DNA from: Gloeophyllum trabeum ATCC 11539
Lineage: Eukaryota > Basidiomycota > Agaricomycetes > Gloeophyllales > Gloeophyllaceae
Length of the DNA stretch: 64,000 nucleotides
Assembly: GCF_000344685.1 (NCBI RefSeq)
Contig: NW_006920420.1
Coordinates: 471,939 to 535,938 of the forward strand
Direction of reading: 5' to 3'
Made by a program: the position numbers and the translations under genes. Position 1 is the first letter of the stretch. Every line of letters begins with the position of its first letter. Below, piece after piece: positions 46,677 to 57,995 of the stretch. The notes under the pieces are model-generated. The model did no database searches. It was not told the DNA's origin and saw only the letters and a list, made by a program, of their open reading frames with translations.

Positions 46677-46974
46677 GGTTGGCGATAGGAATGAGAGGGA
46701 TAGAATAAGAGTGAACGCGCCCTGTGAATGAGGCGCGTCGCGTCTTCCGAATCCGTTCACGGACTCACGGTATGAATCCGTCATATCACGGAGGCGTGGC
46801 GCCTGTTATTTGTGGCACAAGGGAGCGAAACGGAAAAAAATTCAGTGATCATGTACCCTTATTCACAAAGCAGCCCATGACATAGTGTAGTTTTAGGCGT
46901 TCAGCACATCGCCTAACCCAAAAAAAAGAAAAATAGTTGGGAAATCCTTTGTATATTATGATGTATCACTCCCT

Positions 46975-48519
46975 TCACCCTTCCAACGCGTCGTCTCCAT
47001 CTTCTGCTTCAGATTCATTCCCCTGTTCTGACTCATCCTCTCCACCAGAACCATGCTCCCCAGCGTACTGATGCCCCCCCTCAGACCCACCATCCCTCTC
47101 GCACATTCTCACGTCCTCAGGCACGAAACCGCCCTTCACCAACTCCGCCGCCTCCCGCACCACGCCCATACAAATTCCCCACACCCTCCTCCTATTCGTG
47201 AACCCCAATGCCTCCACCTCACCCACACGCAGAATCCTGTACACCTCCCGCCAGTCCCCACCTTTCCCCTTAGTCCACTCCAAATCCGCCGGGAGTACGC
47301 ACGGCAGGTACGCAATGCGGGCGCGCCAGAATGCCTGCGACGCGTCCAGCGCGAGGGACGCTACCGCGCGCGAGGCGAGGCGCAGCGCTGCGACGGCCGC
47401 GTCGGGGAGGTAGGACAGGACCTGGAAGAGCAGTTCTGCTGGGAGGCGCGCGAAGGCGTCCGATTTCGTGTTTATGTGCCCGAGCTTGGGAGGCGGGGTC
47501 GACGCGGCTGCCAGGGGCGGCGGGTTGGTGAGGAGCTCCCGCAGCGCGGGGACATTGATCGGGTCCGATACGTATCGCTATGTAAAACGCACAGAGTCAA
47601 TTGCTTACTCTCAGGGTGGAGTGAGCACGGGCACACGCACCTCCTCTCCGCGATTGACCGTCCAGTACTGCTCGATGCACGTATGCCCATAGTCGAGCTG
47701 CAGCGCGCAGTCCACCCCGCCCTCCGCCTCGCAGTGCGTCCCGAACACATGGTGCACGACGCTCCACGGTATCCTCGTCGGCGCACCTGGTTGGTCCTCC
47801 GCGAACGCCAGCGCGGCCTCGAGGATCTGGAAGCACCCGTCGTGGAAGGGGTATGCCCACAGTGCGCGCGGCGCACGATCGTCCGGGTCGCCATACCTAC
47901 GGTACCATGCTGTTACAGGTGAGAGGGTGCGGGAGGTATCACTATACGCACACGTCGATGGCCTCCGCCACCCCGTCCTTGTCCCGCGCGTCGAGATCAT
48001 CCTCGTTCTCCACATCTGATCGAAACGAAGCCCAGTTGAACCGGCTGCTACCAGGGGCTACACCTTGGAAGCGGACACACCGTCGTAGAGGTACGGCACC
48101 GTAGCCGTGTTCAGCGCTGCGCGGAGCCGGTGAGATGAGTTGAGTTGAGTTGAGATTGAGAAGGGATAAGTTGAGACGTACAACACTCAACCCCGACCCC
48201 CGAGACCCAGTATCCATCCCGCACGCGCATGCCCGTGGGGTACTCCCGCTGGTCGTAGTACGGCGCGAGCACGCGCAGGCGCACCAGCCACTGCACACCA
48301 TAAGTTGATATTGCAACCGCGCTTTGCGCACAGTGTCAGAGAGCACGGACGCACCATCAGCTCCTCCTTCGCTACCCGCTCGCCGTCGTACGTATACTCA
48401 AAGTCTTCGTCGCCCTCTACGAGCGTCCGTGCGTCCTTGTCGGGGTCGGCCGGCCCTGCTCTCGTGCGCTCGGGCACGCTGAAGGGGCCGCCGCAGAGCG
48501 CGCAGAAGTATTGGTCCAT
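46975..48519 (-). CDS. F-box protein, paralogue A of the local cluster
   Basis: Start MDQYFCALCGGPFSVPERTRAG: an N-terminal CxxC knuckle followed by an acidic segment (DPDKDARTLVEGDEDFEY). A middle region, WLVRLRVLAPYYD...GYWVSGVG and then FHDGCFQILEAALAF...HHVFGTHCEAEGG, is shared by all three paralogues. The F-box-like segment is DAFARLPAELLFQVLSYLPD...ALRLASRAVASL, about two-thirds along the protein. The last part, LEWTKGKGGDWREVY...GFTNRRRVW, is followed by an acidic tail (EDESEQGNESEAEDGDD). About seven exons; roughly 430 aa. It is likely an SCF substrate adaptor, but the unusual position of the F-box (middle to C-terminal, with a conserved region before it) makes the substrate-binding part unclear. 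It runs head-to-tail with paralogue B. Confidence 0.8.
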
Positions 48520-49093
48520 ACCTTGGACTGGGCATTCAGGATGCCAGTATGCGCCCTTTTATCCGTGTTGGCGTTGGATGCCCGCTTGCCCCATCAAGGT
48601 CTAAACGTTCACGGGTGATTGACTCGCAGGCACGCAGGGGTGTTACCATCCGACCTGAGAGTGCAGAGTACGCCCGGGTTTATCAGACACGGGATACAGA
48701 CACAGCCCTGACGCCAAGGGAAAGTTGGGTTGGTCGTTCCGGAGTTGCTACATGGTAATAGATGGTAATGTTCCTCTCAGTATGTACATCCATCTGGCCA
48801 AGGCACTCGAAGAATAAAGTGAGGATAGGTGGCAGGGACATGGAAGTGGGATTCTGGGAAGAGCTCGTCTAGAATCTGGATGAGCGTCTTCCGTGGGATT
48901 CATGTCCCGTCCAGGAATAAAGTGTGTGGCAACTGTGTGGCGCCTTTTGTTTGTGGCATGCGACGGGAGACCCGAAAGCGAATACGGAACTCCAACCATA
49001 GTCAGAAGTAAATATCCATTCCAGTGATACCGATCTATGACCATGAATTCAGCCCAGAAAGCGAGAAGAAAAAAACAGGCAATCCTCTGTATT
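48520..49093. promoter_or_regulatory. Upstream region of F-box paralogue A with a block shared with paralogue B
   Basis: The block at about 48591-48650 (CATCAAGGTCTAAACG, TTCACGGGTGATTGACT, CAGGCACGCAGGGG) matches the region at about 51050-51105 upstream of paralogue B. The duplication therefore included the promoter. The 3' flank of paralogue B lies within the same interval. Confidence 0.6.
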
Positions 49094-50611
49094 TTATGAT
49101 GCATCGCCCCCCTCTGTTTCGTCGTGTCCTTCAGATCCATCCTCCCCTGCAGAGTCATCCTGCTCTGGGTGCTCATCGCCCCCTTCATCTATATCCGCCT
49201 CCTTAAAGCCTCCCGCAACCAAGGCGGCCGCCTCCTCAACCAAACCAATACAAATCTTCCAAATCCTCCTCCGGTTCACAAACCCTAACGCGTCCGCCAA
49301 CTCGCCCTCGCCCCTCCCAGCCGCCTTCAAAGTCTTAAACACCTCCCGCCAATCCCCACCTTTACCCTCAGTCCATTCCAGATCCGCGTCGACGATGTAA
49401 GGCAGATGTGCGATCCTTGACAGCCAGAATGTCTGAGACGTCTCGAGGGGCAGGGCCGCTATGGACCGGGAGGCGAGGCGGAGGGATGCGACCGCTGAGT
49501 TCGGCAGGTAGGACACTAGCTGGAAGAGCAACTCCGGTGGGAGGCGGGCGAAGGTGTCTAACTTCGTGTGTGCGGAGGAGAGTTTCGAAGGTGACGACGT
49601 GTTGTGTACCAGTGAACGGGGATTGGCAAGGAGTTCGCGCAGCGCCCGAATATTCACCGGATCCGATACATATTGCTAGCCCAACAGTTACGATTTCAGC
49701 GTATTTGCGGAGTGGAGCCCGTGAGGATCCGTACACACCTCGTCCCCTCGACGGGTGGTCCAATACTGCTCGATACAGTTGTGCTCATAGTCCAACCGCA
49801 AGGCGAAGTCTACCCCACAATCGGCTTCACAATGTGTCCCGAAAACATGGTGGAGCACGTTCCAGGGTATGCTGGTGGAATCGTCCAACTGACCCTCCTT
49901 AAATGCAAGCGCGGCTGCCAGGATCTGAAAGCAAGCGTCGTGGAAAGGATACGACCACATCTTGCGAGGCTCGCCATTGCCGAATTCTCCGTAACTAACG
50001 CTGCATTGTGAGAACAGGCAGGCGACGGCGAAACGAGGACATACACAGTGAGGTTTGCCTCGACTTGATCTTCGTCAAATACATACTGATTACGATCCTC
50101 GGGAAGCGCGGCTGAACCAATCTCATTATCGATCAAATGGGTCCACTGCAGTCTGACATACCTTCATATAGATACGGCACAGTAGCCTCATTCAGAGCTG
50201 CATATCAGGCAATATGAACAACCGCGATGGAGCACAGGGGGTATAGAGTAAGAGGGTCGACACACGTACAGCACTCGTATCCAATCCCCGAGATCCAATA
50301 CCCTTCGCATCCGCTCATACCCTCAGGATAGACCCTACCGTCCTCGCGTTCATCGTTATAACGGGCTATAACCCGCAGACGGCGTAACCACTGAATACCG
50401 ATCCAGACATTGCACATAGGAGCAGAAAATACGGACAAGGACGTACTAGCAACTCCTCCTTGGACACCTTCTTCCCGTCATAGTGGTGCTCGAAATCGTC
50501 GTCGCCCTCAACGAGCGTCTGGGCTTCCTTGTCGGGGTCGTCAGGACCCGCTTTCGTCCGCTCGGGTGCGTAGAAGGGGCCCCCGCAGAGCGAGCAGAAG
50601 TATTCGTCCAT
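49094..50611 (-). CDS. F-box protein, paralogue B of the local cluster
   Basis: Start MDEYFCSLCGGPFYAPERTKAG with acidic DPDKEAQTLVEGDDDFEH. Shared middle region: WLRRLRVIARYNDERED, EGYWISGIGYEC, FHDACFQILAAALAF, LHHVFGTHCEADCG, CIEQYWTTRRGDE. The F-box-like segment is DTFARLPPELLFQLVSYLPN...SLRLASRSIAALPL, then LEWTEGKGGDWREVF and GFVNRRRIWKIC, with an acidic tail rich in Glu/Asp/Gly. Same exon layout as paralogue A. It looks intact; I found no stop in the frames I joined, although the exon near 50090-50200 is short and less certain. A hAT-type MITE sits 58 bp upstream of its start. Confidence 0.8.
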
Positions 50612-50668
50612 GTCTTCGCGCTGGCTGGGGATGGGATGTAGGTCTTTTTATTTTCCACTATGTTGAGC

Positions 50669-51027
50669 AGGACCCCCGATAATTGGTATAAATGCCTGAT
50701 CAGGTTCCGGACAAATTTTGGGACTTTAGAGCCCTCAATGGCTGATTTTTTACAGACAAATCGGCCGATCCTGGAGAACAGGCCTGATTTTTTTCCGGAC
50801 ATTTTGGTCAGACTTGGCCATTTCGACGCCATATTTACCCCGGCACCTGCCGGGGAAGCTAAAGTTAGACGTACCCACGCCACAGTTGCCTTTTAGAGCC
50901 ACTTTTTCGCTGTGATGCCTGTTTTTTTCCGGACAAAAGGTCCAAAATCGGCGATTTTCTTCCGGACAAAATGGGTCTACTTATGGGTCCTCGGGATCAG
51001 GCATTTATACTGATTATCGGGGGTCCT
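50669..51027. mobile_element. hAT-type MITE in the promoter of F-box paralogue B
   Basis: A 359-bp element with 33-bp terminal inverted repeats (AGGACCCCCGATAAT... at 50669-50701 and its complement at 50995-51027, two mismatches). A perfect 8-bp direct duplication TGTTGAGC flanks it at 50661-50668 and 51028-51035. An 8-bp target duplication is typical of hAT elements. The inside repeats TTCCGGACAAA several times and carries a CCGGCACCTGCCGG palindrome. There is no coding capacity. Confidence 0.88.
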
Positions 51028-51505
51028 TGTTGAGCGCTCGATAACTCCATCAAGGTCGAAGCGGGTTCACGGTTGATTGACTTCCAGGCACCCGGGGTCG
51101 GAACAGGGGGGTTGCCAGCAAACCTGAGAAACCAAAGCGAACCCGTGCTTATCATCGACACGGGACGCAAGTCATCCCGAAGACAGGGAGTCAGAGCTCA
51201 AGTAAGCGCTCCGGCATCGGGCCTCACAATGCGCAGCGACGACTCGAGTGCTGAGCCCATGGCATTCGCATGGGGTGTATGTAAGGAGAGGGTACGGTAG
51301 ACTGTTATATAGCAGAGAGGAACCCCATTTTACCGTATCACTTACCTAGTATGGTCTTATTAATATTTATACTTACTACCTCCATGTATGTAGTCCGCAT
51401 AATACTATTTATTTATCTTCTTCTCCCCACCTCTTCAGTTTGTATGAGTCTACATGAACGGCTCACATAGCACAATGAACCTCGAGCTCTGAGTGCTCTA
51501 ATGCC
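51028..51505. promoter_or_regulatory. Divergent upstream region, F-box paralogue B and HNH gene
   Basis: It contains the promoter block shared with paralogue A (about 51050-51105) now separated from its gene by the MITE, then an AT-rich stretch before the HNH gene start at 51506. No gene was seen. Confidence 0.55.
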
Positions 51506-52224
51506 ATGACAAACGACGAGGACTCATCGAATTTCTCTCAGCTGAAAGACAGCCTGGCGCAGCGCCTTCTCCTCGTTCCGGAATTGAACTCTGCGGACGC
51601 AACAGCGTCTGCTGAGCTCGACGACTTCGTATCCTATCTGGCTTCTGAAATCTGGCCTCGCCTACCTGAAGAAACACGAGAAGCGTCGTACTCAACCGTC
51701 TCCTCCTTACCAGACATTGACGAGCTCCCTCTGGACGAAGTCGCCCCGCCCACTTTTGTCGAAACCCTCGTCTCGTACGGTATCTGCTCGGACGATGACA
51801 GCGCCGTCAGATGGCTCCGAAAGGTGCTGCTTGATTATGTCAAGGAAACTTGTGCACCTCCGCCCGTATGGTCAACTACGCGGACCAAGGAATGCGAGTT
51901 GTGTGGCCGGGAAGTTCCTCTGACGTACCACCATCTGATTCCTCGGTCTACGCATGCCAAGGCTCTGAAGAAGAAGTGGCACCCGCAGGATATGCTGAAT
52001 TCAGTTGCATGGTTGTGCAGGTCTGCTCCGCCTTCCCACATTGATATTCCCTTGTACCAAATAACAATGCTACCAGGCCTTGCCATTCAGCCGTGCATCG
52101 TGCTGCGTCAAACGAGGATCTCGCTCGGAGCTATTATACATTGGAACTATTGCTTGAACGTGAAGATATCCAGAAGTGGGCAAAGTACGCTTCCAAGCAA
52201 CGATATGGCGTGAGGCGAGGTTGA
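51506..52224 (+). CDS. HNH-domain protein
   Basis: Two exons (51506-52020, 52077-52224), 220 aa. The N-terminal 115 residues are acidic and helical (LKDSLAQRLLLVPELN, VRWLRKVLLDYVKE). The C-terminal part carries a complete HNH pattern: CELCGREVPLTYHHLIPRS, then WLCRPCHSAVHRAAS, with the zinc cysteine pairs C-x2-C and C-x2-C and the HH catalytic pair. It ends LEREDIQKWAKYASKQRYGVRRG. Similar small HNH proteins are widespread in fungi and bacteria (YisB-like); the target is unknown. No sign that it belongs to a mobile intron or intein. Its position between F-box paralogues may be accidental. Confidence 0.85.
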
Positions 52225-52914
52225 TGTCCCACTTGACGATATCGGTGGACACTTGGACCTGTATATTTGGCTTGTAGTAGTATGTATCAGTAAGGCTTCG
52301 TTTCCTACAATTTCTCCTGCCTGTCCCTGTATGACCTTGAAGTCAGCTCGGAGAAAGAAAGCATGAACCTGTGATCCGCGTTCACCAAAGCACCCGTTTT
52401 CACCTCTTGGTCCGCTAGGCGTCCGCCAAGCGTGCATACCCCAGTCCAAACAGCCCCTTCGAATTGCCTCTTTTATTCGCGGAGGCTGCTCTCAAACCAA
52501 GTAATCGCCAATTACAGTCGAAGGGAGCGGGCTCCTAGGTAGCTAACTGTTTTCTTTTGGTAGTACCGTCACTCTCTTCAGGTGCTCCAGCCATCATATT
52601 TGCCCTCTGGCGTTCGTGCGCACTCGGAAAATTGTGGGGGGGCCCGATTAAGCGTGTCACAATGCTCAGTCCGACCATTTTATACCGTAAGAGGGTTTTA
52701 CTTCTTCGCACAAGGTGTGCACTGACTCGAGAACGTTCTTTCTAGGGCGCCGCTGGTATCTCTCAAGAAGTCTTCGCATTATGGCATCGACTGCCGCATG
52801 GCTGATCGTCAATTACCCTTGACTTCGCCGTGATCACGTCGTAATTAACGTGGCGTGCTAAACGTCGCTGCAAGGTCACAGATAAAAGAGTCCTCTCCGC
52901 CCACACCTCGACCC
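52225..52914. other. HNH-F-box C intergenic region
   Basis: 690 bp between two plus-strand genes. No gene, repeat or shared promoter block was recognised here, in contrast to paralogues A and B. Confidence 0.5.
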
Positions 52915-54378
52915 ATGAATGACTACGTCGTTGACGAGTATATGTGCTGCCTCTGTGGCATTCCCTTCCAGGTTCCTCCGCGGACGAAAGCAGGCAGTGA
53001 TGACCCTGACACGGATGCCCCAGCCGCCGAAGATGTGGAGGAAGACCTAGATGACTACTTCGACGGGGAGATAGTGTCCAAGGACGATTTACAGGCTCGT
53101 ACACGATGCTCTCAGCTTTCATTTGTGTGCTAACTTCAGGAGCCCAACAGTGGATAGGCCGCGTACGAGTGATCGCTCGATACTCTAAGGACGGGAAAAG
53201 TGAGAGCGAAAAGCCATACCCTGAAGGCATGGAGGTAAGGGACGGGTATTGGATCTCAGGGATTGGGTTAAAGCCACGTTAGTTCATCTACCGTGCTCTT
53301 CGTTATTGGCGATCATACTGATCCTGTGTGATGCGAAGTTGTTTATGAGGCTGAGGTTACTGTGCCGTTTTGCTATAACGGCGAGTCTCGCTGGATATGT
53401 GATTATCTACTGCTGACGATACTTCTAGATGTGCTCCCCGATGATTCCAGTGAATGGGACGACGGCAAAGTGGAAGAAAGCTTGGTTATGTATGTTTGTT
53501 CACTAGTTAAATTCAGATAAATGAGCTCAATATATTCCTAGTTACCGTGGCGACTCCCCCGACGAACCTGCACGATGGTCGTACCCAGCCCATGACGCGT
53601 GTTTACAGATCCTCGAAGCTGCATTTATTTTCAAACAAGACCAACTCGGTGCTTCCACTAAACTGTCGTGGAAACTCCTGCACTACGTCTTTTATGAATA
53701 TATGCCCGCTTTCGAAGAAATTGGTTCACTGCAAGTCGATTATCACCTTGGCGGGGAGTTTGGAGACCGGTGGATGGTTGTCCGAGGGGAAGAGGTGTGT
53801 ATATCACTGTATGTTTCGAGAGCTTGGATATTCAAGAGAATGACACTCCGCCTTAACAGGAATGTGTGTCTGATCCTATCAATGTTCCGAGTATACGAGT
53901 GCTTCTGGCCAATCCGCCACCTCTTGAAGATATTTCCCCGTCCTCTGGCCATCCCATGAGGTTATCAAGAGGGCCCAATAGCACAGATGTCTTTGCCCGC
54001 CTTCCCCCAGAACTCGTGCTTTGGCTCGTCTCCTACCTCCCTGACTCGGCTGTTGTCGCCCTCCGCCTCGTGTCCCGTGCCGTCGCCGTCCTACCGCTGG
54101 AGGCGTCTCAGGCTTTCTGGATGTCTAGGATCGCGCACAGGCCATTGATCATACCAGCGGATCTTGAGTTCATGAAGAGCAGACATGGCAACTGGAGAGA
54201 AGTTTATCTCAAGCTGAAGACGGCCAGGAAAAATAATGGTGAGTTAGCGAAAGCCCTGGGTTTCAGAAACCGAGCGAGGATCTGGAATGTTTGCACGTTC
54301 CTTGTCCGAGACGTGGCGATACTAGCTCAGCGAGGGGAGCGAGGGTGGAGGGAAGACCGTAGTGAAAATGAAGAATAA
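52915..54378 (+). CDS. F-box protein, paralogue C, in opposite orientation
   Basis: Start MNDYVVDEYMCCLCGIPFQVPPRTKAG: the same CxxC knuckle four residues further in. The middle region follows: WIGRVRVIARYSKDG, EVRDGYWISGIGLK, AHDACLQILEAAFIF, VDYHLGG...WMVVRGEE. The F-box-like segment is DVFARLPPELVLWLVSYLPDSAV...LRLVSRAVAVL, then LEFMKSRHGNWREVY, GFRNRARIWNVC, and a short charged tail without the long acidic run of A and B. About seven exons. The THCEA motif of the middle region is replaced here (EYMPAFEEIG), so this is the most diverged copy. It is convergent with the EVH1-CRIB gene. Confidence 0.8.
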
Positions 54379-54597
54379 CGTAGAAGACGAGGAGTCGCCG
54401 GCAAATATGATGATATATATTCATCTGTTCGCCTGTTCGTGATGGCGAGGATTTCAACCCTTGATATTATTAATCCCAGTGCGCCCATGGCTACTTAGTG
54501 TGCAATTACAAGGGATAATACAGTATTCAAAAGGTCCCTACCCGAAATTCGCCTAGAAATACACGGCAGTCTATTGCAGTCGATAAGTATCAAGTCA

Positions 54598-55451
54598 TCA
54601 AGTGCTGCTCTGAGTCAACCGAGATGCCTCGCTAGTACTCCGCGAGCAGTCGCTCACAAAGTCCTGTATGAAATGCATACTTTTTGTCAATACTTTCTCG
54701 CTAACACCTTGTCTCCGTAGCCCGTCAATGAGACGGGGATCGAAAGACTGAAGCGGCTGCGCGAAACCCTTTCCATCGGGTCCCATGTGCACAATATGCT
54801 GGAACGTGCCGGGAATCGGGCTCGAAATGTCGTCCGATGTGATATGGATCTTTTGTCGTCGCCTGGAACGCAAGATGGTGGCGGCCTGTGCGTCTGCTGA
54901 TAGGGAGCGACGTGGTGAGCGTCATGGCACGGGCATTTCCATGGTCGACAGACGTACCATCAGGATAGACGCGCGTGGTGACTTTGCGGAAGAACGTCGA
55001 TCCTTCTTCGTCCTCCTCAAATCGGAGGCCATACGTGCGGCTCTGTCGTTTCGGTCAGTCGCGCAGCACTGGTTATCAAGCAGGACTGCGAGAAATATAC
55101 CTCTCCTCCGAACGTGTGCCAGAAAGGTGTTTCTTGCTTATAGTCGAAGAGTCGAGGGATCCCGTGCCTCCAGGTTTCCCTCTCCTTGTGCGGATCAATC
55201 ATCTTGAACCAATACTTCTCTTCCTCCGCTTCCCTCCTGTCCTCCACCTCTGGCGGTCGGCGATTTCGCCCGAATACAAGTACCCCTTGGTGACCGCTGT
55301 AACTCCAGTCCAGCGATGTGAACCGGGCGTGGTACAGCTTCACATGCGCCGCGGCCATGATCTTGTATGCCTGCGATGGAAGGACATTGCGGATAGCGCG
55401 TTTCTCCGCGTTCGATAGCCATTGCACTCCAGTACTGTTCGCTTGCGCCAT
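54598..55451 (-). CDS. WASP-like protein with only EVH1 (WH1) and CRIB domains
   Basis: Three exons (55101-55451, 54958-55042, 54598-54896) close in frame to 244 aa. Residues 8-150 match the LAS17/WASP EVH1 domain: LSNAEKRAIRNVLPSQAYKI, ARFTSLDWSYSGHQGVLVF, YWFKMIDPHKER, RLFDYKQETPFWHTF, then GLRFEEDEEGSTFFRKV. Residues 170-205 hold a CRIB motif ISSPIPGTFQHIVHMG, followed by the usual GVSEKVLTK helix. The protein then stops: the poly-proline and VCA (Arp2/3-activating) segments of WASP are absent, and only 219 bp separate the stop from the convergent F-box gene. It could bind WIP/verprolin and Rho GTPase without activating Arp2/3. EVH1 and CRIB residues look intact, so I do not call it a pseudogene. 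Confidence 0.85.
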
Positions 55452-56145
55452 AGCTGATGAGCAGTACGACGTGCTTCAAGTAATGGGATAAGACAAGACA
55501 AGAGCTCTGTCCAGGATCCGCTTACGGAGGTGATAGATCCTTATACATGGCCTTGTTGGGAGGGTACCGACCGGATATGAAAAACACGCTGCAAAGGCAT
55601 GTCCCGCAGGAAAGCACGAAGAGGGCGAGATCAGCGTCTTTGGGACTTCTTGCACGTCTTGAACGGCGTCAAGCTTTACCTATTGCACTGAATGCAGGCT
55701 GTGCAAGGGCTGGTTATAGGCAATCCCTAGGTTCTTCCTGGGACGTAATGCTCCACGTCGGAGGTGCCTCGGAAGAACGTCTTGCGGGCCTACGACTGTC
55801 TCGCGAGGTATCAACTTACGCTGCCTTTGCGGCTCGGCTAGGGAATCAGCAATGCTGTACTAGGGTTTTGTTGCCGGAACGAGTCTTGATTATACATTAT
55901 TTGAAAGCAGTGTATCGCCCGCGCATGCCCTCATTCGAGGCTAGCCCGAGCATGCGCAAAGGTCGAAATTGCAGTTGCACGGAAGCGTGAATGCACAATG
56001 ACAAAAAAGTCACATTATTACACATAATTGTGACGCTCAACAAGGCTATACATTAGCATTATGAACGATAACTCAAGCGAAGGCTCCAACCTATGCACCA
56101 TCCACTAAAAACAAGGATCTCTCCGGAACACAGCTAAAAGACAAA
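55452..56145. other. Intergenic region between the EVH1-CRIB gene and the pfkB kinase gene
   Basis: About 690 bp. The 147-codon ORF at 55547-55990 has no recognisable domain and atypical composition. The 3' flank of the kinase gene lies at the right. Confidence 0.5.
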
Positions 56146-57995
56146 TCACGCATCGAGCCAACCCGTCCTGCGCATGTCGTCGGCCAGGCCTTCCCAACCT
56201 TTTTGACGCGCTTTCCTCCCTGCAAGCTCAGTAGCAAACCTGAGTGAAGCAGATCAGCTTGTCATCTCAAGCAAAGAGGAACTTGATCGCCGTACCTAAG
56301 GCACTCGTCTAATCGCCACTTGCCTTTATCTTCCTGAGCATCGCCTGCCGGACGATTATTCGTAGTTCCGTAAGGGGTGTACGGCGCCCCAGGCAAGATT
56401 CTCCGGCTCAGTGCATAGATCATCCCCGCCACAAACGCGTCCTGCGCACCGACCTCGTCCATGACTTCCCCAGCTGCGCCGTGCCGAGAGGGGGTTTTAG
56501 CACGATCAGTCGGGGCGATCTCCGTGTCCTGCGAGGATGAAGAGGATGATCTCCCACGATGCTTCGGGATACGCCTGTCTCCCGATGATTCGCCAGAGGA
56601 ACCAATTGTATGGTAAGATGCCGCTGTGTAGGAGGAGGACGAAGTGGTATGGCTCCCTGCCCAGAAATCGCTACCGGTCTTCACGGAAACGACAGCATCG
56701 CTGTCGGTCTCATCGCCCGCTACCGCCATCCCTCTGTACTGGCGCGCAAAGGCAGAGTCCACGGTGTTATCTCTCGACTTCCCGGCCTGCTTGTCGTCGA
56801 CCCAGCCAGAGCTCTGGAGATACTCACGCGTGGGGAGGGAAAGTAGGGCCGCCCCCTCCGAGCCCCAGTGCGCGACCAGGAGTGCGTGCTGCGGGACGAT
56901 TGGCGTCAAAGAGAGGAGGAAGGCACGGGGTGTCAAGGAGTAGCGAGGGGAGTGCGCTTGGGCGTAGTGTTTATTAAGGAAAATCACGTCCGCATGGGGA
57001 ATCAGCTACGCATATCGGAGACCTGTGAGCCCTGTTCGATCAAGAAAGTAATGCATTAGCTTACGGCTTCAACTCCTTGCCTGGCGCGTCGCCCGACGTC
57101 CACGCTGAATACGCAATGACTCCGCCATCGCCTCTCGCGCGCGAGCCCGTCTAACCCTGCCATATTGTTTAGTGTGGTCTTTACCGAGCGGCCTTCGAAG
57201 TGGATCCATTCGAATGGTGCTGGGCTATTGGGGTTCGTCACTGGCAGCCTTGCCGGTGGAAGGGGCGGCGACTGCGGCTGCTGACGATACTGAGGAGCAC
57301 CCGGTCCTACTGGGTGGGCATGCGTTGTCAATGTTGGAGAATGAGAAGGGGAGCTGTAGAATGGATAGTTCTCCGGAATAAGTATCGGTCCTAACAGGGA
57401 CACAAATTCTTCGTGCGAGATGTCAGGCAGGGGATTGTGGTTGATGACTGTGCGCGTATCTGACTCATCTGAAAGAGCCAAGTCTCAGTCAGTTTGCGCA
57501 ATGAAGTCATACTCAAATGCGTCCCCTCGGATGAAGAGAGCGTGTCCACCTTGCTGATCCGCCAGGACAAAAGGATATTATCCATGCTGTCTCGGCGGCA
57601 CTCCTCCCTGCCTACTGGAAGTGTTACTTACCAGCATGCAGAACCCACGCACTGGGTACGCCAGAACCGTCCCATATCTTGCAGAAGCGTAGATTTACTC
57701 CCTCATTCTCGAGTTCTCGGATGATCATCCGCCCTTCGTTATTTCCGCCCAATGGCGCCACAAGCATCGCATCGACGGTAGGGAGCTGTGCAAGCAGAGA
57801 CGAGACATTGCTGGCAGACCCACCCCGAGAGGTATGAACCGAGTTAGCACGATTGACCGTCGACGGCGCAGGGTAAGTCGGCAGACCCAGTGTATGCGTC
57901 ACAAACAGAGTCCCAGAGACCACTATGCGCAGCGGACGCTCGAGCGCGTTTTGCACGGTCTCCTGAGTGTCCCGCCGACGCCTGGCCATGTGCAA
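56146..57995 (-). CDS. pfkB-family sugar kinase, ketohexokinase-like
   Basis: Predicted to phosphorylate a sugar or nucleoside with ATP. Minus-strand order: PLRIVVSGTLFVTHTLGLP near the start; RGGSASNVSSLLAQL (substrate-site GGxxxN); VAPLGGNNEGRMI; FEWIHFEGRSVKTTLNNM, typical of ketohexokinase; ADVIFLNKHYAQAHS; LLVAHWGSEGAALLSLP; then the catalytic signature region DEVGAQDAFVAGMIYAL, where the second Gly of the usual GAGD is Gln while the catalytic Asp is kept; ending RKARQKGWEGLADDM. A Ser/Thr-rich insert of about 100 residues sits between strands before the signature, and a Pro-rich one after PILIPENYPFY. About 530 aa against about 300 for KHK. Start: the ATG at 57995 was chosen; 57989 is equally possible. 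Confidence 0.85.

Noticed and set aside
51506..52224. HNH gene as a homing endonuclease or part of a mobile intron
   Set aside because: It is a free-standing spliced gene with its own N-terminal region and no flanking intron or intein structure.
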